This document shows, one piece after another, positions 38,475 through 48,817 of a DNA stretch of 64,000 nt. A model generated the notes under the pieces. The model was given only the letters and a program-made list of their open reading frames with translations. It was not told where the DNA came from and did not search any database. Made by a program: the position numbers and the translations under genes. The DNA is from Viscum album (lineage: Eukaryota; Streptophyta; Magnoliopsida; Santalales; Viscaceae): assembly GCA_963277665.1 (NCBI GenBank), contig OY728165.1, forward strand, positions 1,151,122,050 through 1,151,186,049, written 5' to 3'. Every line of letters starts with the position of its first letter. Position 1 is the stretch's first letter.

Positions 38475-40088
38475 TGTTGAGTCAATAAGGATTCCTTATG
38501 ACTTTTCGATTCCTCTTGTTTTGAAAATCAAAATCACTCAATCTTAAAGAAAATTTATTTTCCCCTATGTTTAATCTTCATATGGAAAATTTTCCTTCAT
38601 TACGGAAATTTTCCTTCCTCAAGAAAATTTTATCCTTACAATGTTTTCATTGTTCATGGCATAATTTCTATAAACCAAAATAATTTCCATTCTAAGTAAA
38701 AAATTCAGTTTCATATATAAAACCTCAGAATCTAATAATTACTTAGACATAGAGCATTTTTTTGGGATCTGAATTCAGGTTCCAAATTCTTATGAATATA
38801 GACTCCGAACTTTCAGAGTTCAGACTCCAAATTTCCTGAATTCTGACTCCAAAATTTCTAAGTTCAGACTCCAAATTCTATTAATTTAGATTCTAAATTC
38901 TTATGAATTCAGACTCTAAAATTTCTGAGTTTAGACTCATGAATTCTATTGAATTTAGGTTCCATATTATTTTGAAGTCAAAATGTGAATATTCATGTAT
39001 TATAGACACCGAATGGTTTTTGGTTAGACTCCGAACTTTTATTTTTCCTTACATTCTGAAAAATGGTTTTGGTTAAGAAACTATATATTTACTTACTCAT
39101 TTTTGCGTTATATATAGATTTAGTGCATTATATTATTTACTAACCATTTTTTATGTGACACATATACAAGTCCCTCTGAAATTGAAGGAAAAATATGACC
39201 ATTGGAGGAGGGAGCTGGCTGTTGAAGATGTGCCTATAAATAGGAGTTCATTTGAATGTGCTCAAAACATTTAGACAACTGATGAATTGATAGTTCTATG
39301 AATCTAGATATTACATGCTATTGATGTGATTTATAGAGAGATCCTCTCATGATTTATGCATACTGAACATCTTGTTCATAATTGCTTTCTGCGACTCTGA
39401 ATGTTGTTGAGTACATTCGAGGGCTTCCGGGGATAGGAAGACAGAGGTACCGACTTCCTTGACTTTTGAGGGATTGCGGGGATAAAAATAAAGAATCTGA
39501 TACTCATATCAAGGGATTACCCTTATGTGGGTAAGATAGAAATTGTTGAAAGTATAAATAAAGGGAACTTTATCCAATGTTGTTGGATACCCTACTCATT
39601 GAGTTAAAAGATTTCTATACTTGTTACTTGTATTGATTCATGTTTGTTTACCTCTTTATTTTGATTGATAAAGAAAGTATAACAATATTATACTTTATTA
39701 TACATGTAATATGATTAAATAGGATTCTATATGCTTTATGATATAATCTATGTTTTTGTAAACTTTGGTTAAGTTTCATTTCTAGAACCACATTTAGGGA
39801 ATCTCATTTTTTCAGAACTAAATTTCTGAAATCTAGTAAGTTTGTAGAACTAGTTTCATTTCCGGAACCACATTTCCAGAATATCATTTTTGGAACTAAA
39901 TTTACAGAATAAAGCATTTTTGTAGAACTAAGTGGTTTTTTGAATATACCTTATTTAACTTTGTCAAAAATTACCATCTTTAAATGTTCCAAAGGAATTT
40001 TTTAATTTATATAATTCAACCCCCTATTGTATATTGAGCAGCTACATATTTCTTCCGATACTACAATCAGTATCATCTCAATCCTACA
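38475..40088 (+). repeat. 5' LTR of the Sirevirus element
   Basis: It begins TGTTGAGTCAATAAGG and ends CCTACA two bases before the primer site. It aligns along its whole length with 48,818-50,415. In order it contains a U3 stretch of repeated GAATTCAGACTCCAAAT-like motifs (about 38,770-38,960), a TATA box at 39,235, and a U5-side cluster of GGAACCACATTTC-like repeats (about 39,780-39,925). Confidence 0.92.
39235..39242 (+). promoter_or_regulatory. TATA box in 5' LTR
   Basis: TATAAATA lies in a GTGCC context that is conserved in the 3' LTR. Transcription would start about 30 bases downstream, near 39,268, marking the start of R. The flanking GAAGATGTGCC and TCATTTGAATG are also conserved between the two LTRs. 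Confidence 0.7.
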
Positions 40089-40090
40089 AT

Positions 40091-40102
40091 TGGTATCAGA
40101 GG
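40091..40102 (+). other. primer-binding site (initiator Met tRNA)
   Basis: TGGTATCAGAGG matches TGGTATCAGAGC at 11 of 12 positions. It starts two bases after the 5' LTR end, the standard place for minus-strand primer annealing in plant copia elements. Confidence 0.9.
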
Positions 40103-40217
40103 AGTTCTCTAAAATACTTATATTCAGATATAATTTTTCTTGCTCAAGTTTTTCATTTTTATATATTTTCCTTAGGATATTTTTATCCTTGTTTATAAAC
40201 TTTTATTACTAAAAAGT

Positions 40218-42060
40218 TTGTGTGGAATGATTTTCTTTGAGATGGTAGGAGTTAAGATTGGTTTAGTAAACAATATTAATCCAACTAGACCACCTATTTT
40301 TGATGGGAAATATTACAAATATTGGAGTGATCGTATGAAGAATTTTTCTATTAACACTGGAGTGGACAAATTTGTTATGCTGACCAGATATTACAAGATT
40401 CTTGATAAGGAAGTCAAAACTTTTACTAATCAGGAGAAGTCACAATATCAACTTAACTACAAGTACACAAGACTTTGCTGTATTCCATGACCAAGAATAT
40501 ATATAGCTAGATTTCTTCTTGCGAAGCAAAAAATTGAATTTGGAAGAAGCTTGATGTTACACATTTTGGTACATCCAAAGTTATTGAAACTAGAAGATCT
40601 ATGCTTAGAGCTAAGTACCATGGTTTTTTCGTTCCTTATGAATAACCTATATGTAAGGTACAATAGAGATTTATGAATATTTTCAATAGCTTACAATCCA
40701 TGGGTGAAAAGGTTTGGATGATGAAGCACTTGTAGATATTATTATAGACATCATGCCTTATGAGTGGGAATCCAAGAGAACAACTATACACGAGAATAGG
40801 AAAGTCTCGCAGATTACTATTAATGAGATTTTTGGAACTCTTCTTCAATATAAGACTATAATGAAGAGAGATGCTAACAATGTTATGAAAAATATAGGTA
40901 ACGGTTGTGTTTCTTTTACAATTACTTCAAAACATATGAAATCCAAGACTCCTGATAGGCTGACATGATCTAAATTGAAGAATGTCACTATTTTATCTAA
41001 ATCTAGTGAAAGTGAAAATTTTGTGAATGAACAACCTAATCTTGCTAGAAGGATGAACAAGACTTTTGGGTAGAAGAACATTTAATATAGATATAAGAAG
41101 AATTATGAAAAAGATAAGAAAGATGGAGAAGTGACATGCTATGAATGTAGAATAACTGGTAATATCAAACCTGATTGTACCATACTTAAGAAAAGAGACA
41201 AGAAGGACAATAATTATGAAAGAAACAAGAAGAAGTTATACAGATAAAAACATAAGAATGTACTAAAATTCAATGACACTAGTAGTGACAGTGGTGGAGA
41301 TTCTCTTGACAATTATTCAGATTATGAATCTTCTAAGAAAAAGAATATTCGTTAAATAGCTCAAGATCCATTTCAAAATCAATGTCTTATGGATATGGTA
41401 CGAACTGCTGAATCATTAACCAATATTTCTTTGAGTGAAAATTTTCCTGATAATGATTTTTCTTCAGATGAAGAATATTCTTCATCGGATAATGATAATA
41501 ATTTTCCTTCCTATGAGGATGTTTCTAGGTTTTCTATGATTTTAGAAATAAGAAATTGTAAGGTTTCTAAGAAACTTGAAAAAAAATTCTTTAGAATTTA
41601 TTTTAACAAAAGAAATTTCAGATCTTACCAAATATCTTGATAGGAAAAATGATATTTTAGAAAATCTTTTTAAGAAACTTGAGGAAGATAATTCTAAGAA
41701 CGATAAGCTTTCTAAGGATCTTAAAAAACTATTTGTTTTTGAAAAAGATGTTTTGGAGGATAAAAATAACTCTAACTCTCTTATTCTAGAGGATATGAAT
41801 TTAGTCCTTAGACTAAAGTCTGAAATCGTTTCTTTAAAGAAACATCTTGCAACTATTAGTTCTGGTAAGGAAAATTTTATTAAGATGTATTCTCAGATTC
41901 GACCTTATGGTAATAATCAAGGATTAGGTTATTCTCCTGAAAAACCTGTTTTTGAAACAATTATTTTGTTCTTACTAGAGCTCATTTTTGTACTAAATGT
42001 CAAAGTGGAGGGCATTTGAAGAATAATTGTTCTTTAAATAAACTTCATTCCCTTGGGTTT
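40218..42060 (+). pseudogene. gag (capsid, knuckles, coiled coil) of the Sirevirus element
   Basis: It opens with RPPIFDGKYYKYWSDRMKNF (about 40,280), the copia gag start. EALVDIIIDIMPYEWESK (about 40,723) fits the LVxKILRSLPxSWExK block. A first knuckle, CYECRITGNIKPDC at 41,137-41,178, keeps the CCHC spacing with His changed to Asn. An acidic serine-rich stretch (about 41,461-41,510) and a Lys/Glu/Leu-rich coiled coil (about 41,620-41,860) follow. A second, intact knuckle, CTKCQSGGHLKNNC, is at 41,989-42,030. The long coiled-coil gag and a knuckle near its end are typical of Sireviruses. Several stops and frame changes break it. Confidence 0.85.
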
Positions 42061-42179
42061 CATAAAGATTAATTTTATAAACAAATGTTGATATGGAAAA
42101 TTTTATTTTATAACAATTCCGGATCCAAGAATGTTTAGTTTTAGAATGTCTAACTCTCTTGTTTATAGGAAAATAAAGA

Positions 42180-42640
42180 TTGTACCAACAACAATACATG
42201 GTACATGGATAGTGGATGTTCCCGACATATAAATGGTAAAAAAAATTCTTGGAAAATATTATCATGAATAAAGGAAGAAATGTAACTTTTAGATATAATG
42301 ATAAGGGAGAAATTATAGGTATATGTAACTTTGTTTTCTTGGAAAACCTTTGATTTCAAATGTATTAATTGTTGAGGGTCCTAAGAACAACTTTATTAGC
42401 ACAAGTCAATTATGTGATGAAGGTTACCCTGTGAATTTTATGAATGACAAGTGCTTAGTACAAAATTCCAAGGAAGAGTTTATTCTTTCTACAAATAGGC
42501 ACGAGAATGTTTACAGACTAAACATAGAAGACCTTAGAAGCCAAGACCAACCTTGCCTGAGTGTAAGGGAAGATCATTCATGGTTGTGGCATAGAAGGTT
42601 AAGACACTGTAACCTTAGGAACCTATGAAAATTGTCTAAG
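42180..42640 (+). pseudogene. protease and pre-integrase region of the Sirevirus element
   Basis: WYMDSGCSRHI (Asp-Ser-Gly at 42,208-42,216) is the copia protease active-site block, with catalytic residues intact. It continues into the frame 42,350-42,628, which reads VEGPKNNFISTSQLCDEGYP and ends HSWLWHRRLRHCNLRNL. That ending is the GAG-pre-integrase LWHxRLGH block, which supplies the histidines of the integrase HHCC finger. A frameshift lies between 42,240 and 42,350. Confidence 0.85.
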
Positions 42641-43500
42641 AAAATACTACTTAAGGATTAACTGGAGCTTAGATTTTATTCTCTAAGATTTTGTGATCCT
42701 CTTCAATATGGGAAGAAACATAAATCACGTTTTAAATCAGTTAGTGAAGTCTCAACCACTTATGTATTACAATTAGTGCATATGGATCTTTATGTTCTAA
42801 CACAAACTAGAAGAATTGGTGGAAAATATTATGTATTTGTCTTAGTTAATGATTATACTAGGTTTACAAGGGTCTATATTCGAGTGAAGAAATATTAAGC
42901 TTTATCTTATTTTAAAAGTTCTAGATTCCAGGTTAAAAATGTGAAAAACATTCCTTTGAAAACTATTCATAGTTATCATGGAGGATAATTTAAACATTCT
43001 GATTTTGAAACTTATTGTTGTAGAAAAGGCATTAATCATATCTTCTCAGCACCCAGAACACCTCAACAAAATGGTTTTTTTAAAGAAGAAATATAATTCT
43101 TCAAGAGATCACAAGTACCATGTTTTGGTAAAACTTGTTAGCCAAACATTTTTGTGATGAAGTTGTATGTACTACCTGTTATACTTTAAATCGTTATTTG
43201 ATCATACCTTTTCTTAACAAAACTCTATGATTTATGGAATCGTTGAAAACCTAGATTTTCCTAGTATATGATTTTTGGTTTCTAGGTATTAATTTTGAAT
43301 TCTATAGATAATATACAAAAATTCACACCAAAATATGATGATGGAATTTTCTTAGGCTACTCCACAAATTCTAAGTCTTATAGAGTTTTAAATAAAAACA
43401 CTTGTACTATTGAAGAAACAGTACATGTTAAATTTTATGAAACTAATCATTTTTTTAAACAACCTCTACCTATATATTTGGTTGTGTTTTAGAAAACTGA
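42640..43500 (+). pseudogene. integrase of the Sirevirus element, catalytic triad broken
   Basis: Blocks in order are FCDPLQYGKKHKSRF (finger cysteines, the second lost), LVHMDLYV with the first core Asp present, GGKYYVFVLVNDYTRFTRV, then HSYHGG, stop, F. The usual SDHGGEF second-Asp motif has therefore lost Asp (now Tyr) and Glu (now a stop). GINHIFSAPRTPQQNGFFKE follows, the block around the third acidic residue. A frame at 43,295-43,492 reads FTPKYDDGIFLGYSTNSKSY, the integrase C-terminal GYS block. It cannot catalyse integration. Confidence 0.88.
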
Positions 43501-43769
43501 TTGTCAACCCTTAATAGAAGATCCTTCTGATAATGATAATGTTAGTGAAAATATTTCTAAAGAATTTACCTTAGAAGAATTCCTACCCTAGATTGATGAA
43601 GAGGTTTTACAAAACCCAAATGAGTAGTTTCTTAAGAATCATCTCAATGATAGTATCATTGGTGATGTAGATCAACATATAAGGACCAAATGTTCCTTAA
43701 GGAATGAAGTAAAACATCTATCATTCCTTTCCCAATTAGAATAAAAAAGCAATGATGAAGCTTTAGGTG

Positions 43770-44660
43770 ATGATGATTGGATAAAAGATATGCAAGATGA
43801 GCTAAATGAATTCGAAAGGAATAAAGTATGGAGATTGGTTGAAAGACCTAAAGAAACTTCTGTTATTAGAGTAAAATGTGTCTTTAGAAATAAATGTGAT
43901 AAAAATGGAATCATGGTAAGAAATAAAGCTAGATTTTTGGATAAAGGCTATAATCAAATGAATAGACTATAAAGAAACCTATTTTCCATCAGCTAGACTT
44001 GAATCAATTCGTATTCTACATGACTTTGCAACATTCTTCAATTTCATTATTTTTCAAATGGATGTTAAATGCGATTTACTTAATGGTTTTGTTCAAGAGG
44101 AAGTTTTTGTAGAACAAACACATGGATTTGAAGATTAGAAACATTTTTAATATGTTTAAAAAAGTACCAAAGATTTTTAAGGACTTAAGCAAGATCCTCA
44201 ATATTGGTATGATAGACTTACAAGATTTTTTCTTCAAAATAATTTTATTAAGGGAAATGATAATCCAACCCTTTTTATAAAGAAAGATAATAAAAATATT
44301 TTGATTGTTCTAATTTATTTTTATGACATTATATTGGGTTTGACTTCGCAATCTTTAACTGATTCTTTTGCTGATCTAATGAAATCTGTGTCTGAAATGA
44401 GTATGATAGGTGAGTTATAATTTTTCCTTGGTTTTCAATTTTCTCAAAATCCCGAAGGAATCTATATATCCCAATATAAGTATATTAAATTTATTCTTAA
44501 AAAGTATGGATATGACAACACTAAGAGTATAAGTACATCCATTGGTACCTCAAATTCACTTGATCTTGAGGAAACCGGGAAACCTGTAGATCAAACAACT
44601 TTTAACGGTATGATATGAAGTCTAATTTACATGAAATCTAGTTTTACAGAAATAATGTTT
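43770..44660 (+). pseudogene. reverse transcriptase of the Sirevirus element, catalytic Asp lost
   Basis: 43,790-43,972 reads MQDELNEFERNKVWRLVERP, then CVFRNKCDKNGIMVRNKARF, the copia RT start. It continues with FQMDVKCDLLNGFVQEEVFV (about 44,055), GLKQDPQYWYDRL (about 44,185, frame-shifted) and IYFYDIILG at 44,313-44,339, where the YVDD catalytic motif has Tyr for the first Asp. MGELNFFLG is changed here to IGEL, stop, FFLGFQF, followed by the CPKESH-like block near 44,700. Multiple stops are present. Confidence 0.9.
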
Positions 44661-44689
44661 TCAGTATACTTATTTACAAGATATCAATA

Positions 44690-45240
44690 TAATCCTATGG
44701 AATCTCATTTAAAGGAAATAAAAATGATTTTTCGCTACATAAAGGGAACCATGGATCTAGGACTCTTTTACACTTATTAAAATGATTTAGTTTTATAAGG
44801 TTTTTCAGATGCTGATTTTGGTGGATGTAGAATGGATAGGAAAAGTACATCTGGAACTTTCCATTTCTTAGGAGATTCATTAGTTTCTTGTTCATGTAAA
44901 AAGAAACACTCAATAGCACTTTCCACTACTGAAGATGAATATGTAGTATCTGGAAGTTGTTGTGATCAAGTGTTTTGGATTCAACACACACTCACAGACT
45001 ATGGTATGAGTTTTACCAAAACAAAAATCTTGTGAGATAATACCAGTTCCATTGCATTAATTAAAAACCATGCACATCACTCTTGTTAAAAACAAAATGT
45101 TATTAGGCATTAATTTCTTAGGGGCCAGACACACAAAAAGATATCATTCTTCAATTTATCAAAACACAAGATCAACTTGATGATATTGTCACAAAATATT
45201 TACCATCCGATAGATTTTAATACATTAAACAAGTAGTTAT
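44690..45240 (+). pseudogene. RNase H of the Sirevirus element
   Basis: GFSDADFGG at about 44,802 carries the first catalytic Asp. The frame 44,832-45,035 continues MDRKSTSGTFHFLGDSLVSC, KKKHSIALSTTEDEYV (the ALSTAEAEY block) and WIQHTLTDYG. The end (about 45,045-45,215) contains SIALIKNHAH and a DQLDDIVTKYLPSDRF block, the copia DIFTKPL ending. RNase H would remove the RNA template after reverse transcription. It is interrupted by a stop at about 45,034. Confidence 0.88.
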
Positions 45241-45919
45241 GAATGATAACTATAAGGTAATTTTCCATGTTAACTTCCTGTTGAAACCTATCTCTTTATA
45301 GTGACAATCTCCTTTTCATAGGGGGATTACATTTTCTTATTAGGTAATCTTAAATTTTTTTCCATAGTCTAAATTTTATTTCATAATCTTAAAATTTTCA
45401 TAATGAAGATTTTTGTTCTTAAAATTTTCATAATGAAAATTTTTGTACTTAAAATTTTTGTAATGGAGATTTTCATATTTAAAATTTTCATGATCAAAAT
45501 TTTCAAAATATAAAGCTCTTTAAGAATAATATTCTCTCAATATGAATAATCATCCAAGAAATCCAAACCGTATGTTTCCTTTCGTAAAATTTAATAATAA
45601 TATTTTACTTGTGGGTATTTTAATCTGTTTGTAAATTTTTTTATTCACTTTTTCTTAAATTCGAATGATTTTATTAAACAAAACCTCAAAAGATCAGATT
45701 CTATCAAAATTTCCTTCTGTCTATCATCTCAAGTGTCAGATCTGATCATAAGGATTTTTAAACCATTGGATTGAGTATGGAAGTTGAACCGTCACCTAAA
45801 CTGCCTATATAAAGGACCTCCAATGGTTTTCCCACATCGAAACTCAAGACTTTGCGTGTTAAAGCTCTTCCCTCATACAAAAGACCATTCAGAACTTCCC
45901 AGATAATTCTTACTTCTGA

Positions 45920-48340
45920 ATGTCTGATGAATTCTACTATAAGAAAAATATGTCAACTATCAAACTAATATTTGAATGGAAGATATTCAGGGAAATGATA
46001 GTTGATCCGAAGTTTTTTTTTGCAAAGTATGATTATATTATTTCTAAGAATATAAAGCTGAATATGTTGGAAAGTGTTTGTCTTTCAAAACCAAAAGATC
46101 AGGATTAGGTATATCCAGATTTGTTAATTGAATTCTATGAGTCAGTAATTTTTTTCAATGATAAAGGGAGGAGTAAGTTTTCTTTCAAGTGTTATAGAAA
46201 GACATATTCACTTTCTTACACCAATGCTGCAAGCATGGTTGGTATTCCTTATGGGGGGGAATATGAGTTTTTTTCTCATAAGATGCCTGATGTTCATGGA
46301 AGCTTTGATAAGGTGAAGGCCATGGATTTCCTTGGTCTCTCATAAGTAAATAATTCAAAATATTTTCACCTAACTACAAATTATCGGATTCTTGAATTAA
46401 GGGTTCTAGGAATTATCATACCGAGAAAGGGATACAAGGATACTTTAAAGAAACATGAAATGTATATTCTGGATTTCTTGGTAAACATAAGGAAAATAAA
46501 CTTGGTTAATAATATCTTGATTATGATTGAGAATATAAAGAATGGAAATATAAAGGCTCAAATTACTATGTATCCAACCGTTCATTCAAAGATGCTTGTT
46601 CGGTATATAGAATCCTTCAAAATAACTTGCAGATTTAAGTCGAGGAACATTAATGTTATGTTGTTAAGTGATGAAACATTGAGAAGAAAGGAAGTTGGCT
46701 TTTTCATAGAATCTGAATAATTATATGACTTTCCTGAAGTGGAAGCTGAAGCTATTTCAAAGAAATGGAAGGTGGATGAGACCTCTAAAAAGGGTGGAAG
46801 GATGTGGAATTTGAATGATGTGGAAGAGAATGCAAAAACCCCAATGTCTAAGGAAACCCAATCCTCATTACCGAATCCAATGAAGCAAAAATCATATCCT
46901 GATGAGGTTGTGGCTAAATGGAGAGAAGACAAGGGAAATCAAAAAGAAGGGTAACATAAGTTTGGATTGGACCATACTGAAGAAAAATCTTTGAAAGAAA
47001 AGGAAGCTGAGGAGCTTGAGATGCAAGAGTAAGAAAAGAAGAAAAAGAAGAAGTTGTCTGAGGCTGAAATGGTGCAATACCTTCTAAAGGCTGCTGAGAA
47101 AGCATCTGATAATATTCTGGTACTAGAATCTTTCTTTATAGAATCATTACTAGAAAGTCTGAGAAAGAAGTTTTTAACTATGGAACAAGTCCAAGAAAAA
47201 GAAGAATAAGAAAATTATGTAGAATAAGAAGAAGAAGAAGAAGGTAATGAAGATACTGAGGAGTTGATAAATAACTTTGAGGATTTTTATAAGAAGGAAA
47301 GCCCATTTGAAAAATTAACTTTACAAACCTCCCAAGATGAATCATCAAAGCTTGATACTCATAGAAAGGATGAAGATAAGGTAGAAGATGAAGTAGAAAA
47401 ACCATATGAAGAAGAAATCATCTATTAATATTTCATTTACCTAGAGGATTCCGAGGTAGGAGCCGAAAAGGAAGAATTTGATAAAGAAATAATCGTTCAT
47501 CTATATGATAGTGAAGATAAATCTCCTAATCAAGAGGATGTAATTACAAAGGTTGATATGGGAAAATATGTAGTAGTTGATAAACCTACAAAGGATGTGG
47601 TAAAAATGAAAGATGTTGGTGGTTCTTTAAAGAGGAAAGCTTCTAAGTTAGAAAAAGAAACCCCACTAAGAAAAATTTATGATTCAGAATCATCCTCCCT
47701 TAGACATGATTTTCTAGTCAGTCTTTAAAGAATCTTGTTGAGACTATACCAATATTTCCCCGTATAGACTTGAGATTCCAAATTCTTCAACATTCCTTAA
47801 ATTAGAAATCAGATTCAGTATCCATAGTGATGGATAAGTGTATCAATCTTGAGGCCGATTTCAAAACCTTTTTCAGAAAATACAAAGCCCACAAAAGATC
47901 TTGTAAGAAAATGACCAGCTTATCAAAGAGAACTATAGAATACATAAGAATTCTTGATGAGTTCCAAGAAAGTGTCAAGGATTTATTTGACACTGAAAAT
48001 GTGAAGATCACGGATATCACAAAAAGTTTTGAGGAAATGCTAACTCCAGAATAGAATTCTCGGATACAAGAAGTGAATGACCTAAATGGGAAATTATATT
48101 CAGTTTATTAGAGTTGGAAGAGAGAAATATATCATAGAATCAATATTGACGAATAATTTTCTAAGCAAGAAGACGTTCTAAAGGGGAAGACAAAATCTCT
48201 TAAGGATCAGGAATAAAAAATAAAAGCCTTAGAAAATAAAACAGAAGATCAGGATTAGCTTCTCAAATGTGTAGAAGAAGATCACAAGGAACTCAAGAAT
48301 CTCAAAACCGTAATAAGGAAGTTGATTCCTTAGGAGAAGG
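45920..48340 (+). pseudogene. third (env-position) ORF region of the Sirevirus element
   Basis: It starts MSDEFYYKKNMS at 45,920. The second stretch (46,121-46,345) reads LLIEFYESVIFF and MVGIPYGGEYEF, resembling the plant retrotransposon domain found downstream of pol in SIRE/Maximus-type elements. It then becomes strongly Lys/Glu-rich (46,740-47,420) and finally a coiled-coil-like stretch (47,827-48,054, SVKDLFDTENVKITD). At least six stops break it. Sireviruses often carry an extra ORF here, sometimes called env-like, whose function is not established. No clear signal peptide or transmembrane segment is visible, so an envelope role is not supported here. Confidence 0.65.
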
Positions 48341-48504
48341 TAGGATAATCTTATTCAATTATGATCTTTGGTTTTATTCTTTACTTGTATAAATTTTTCC
48401 AATTATAATGAAATTTTGGGTTTTTCTTTATAATTTTGGTTGTTTAGTACTAATATTTTTGGTACCATAATTTTTTTCCATTCCCTTTAATCCCTTTTCA
48501 AAAT

Positions 48505-48814
48505 AAAAAAGGGGGATAATGGAATGATAAAAAAAGAATACAAAGTAAAAGAAGAAATTTCACTATGTAAGGGGGAGTTCATCTAAGGGGGAGTTCTTAT
48601 CTAAGATAATTTTCGTATGAAATAAAATGCTTAGTCTCAATATGGAAATAAAGAATACGATCCTTAGTGTTTCCAAAGATTTAGGTGGAGTTAGCAGTAA
48701 TCATTTTTTCCCATGTGTTAAGCGAGAAAAGTTTTATTTTTAGAGTCCAGTAAAATAGTTTTTCATGTCCTTATATTTTTTAGTAAGGATGATTTTGCAT
48801 TCCAAAAAGGGGGA
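48505..48814 (+). other. four polypurine tracts before the 3' LTR
   Basis: AAAAAAGGGGGA lies at 48,505-48,516, AAGGGGGAG at 48,569-48,577 and 48,585-48,593, and AAAAAGGGGGA at 48,804-48,814. The last is three bases from the LTR and is the functional tract by position. Multiplied tracts upstream of the 3' LTR are a reported Sirevirus hallmark. Confidence 0.85.
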
Positions 48815-48817
48815 TAT

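Noticed and set aside
46582..47405. Minus-strand open frames rich in Ser/Leu/Phe opposite the Sirevirus third ORF
   Set aside because: They are complements of the Lys/Glu-rich plus-strand coding region (GAA/AAG codons), not genes.
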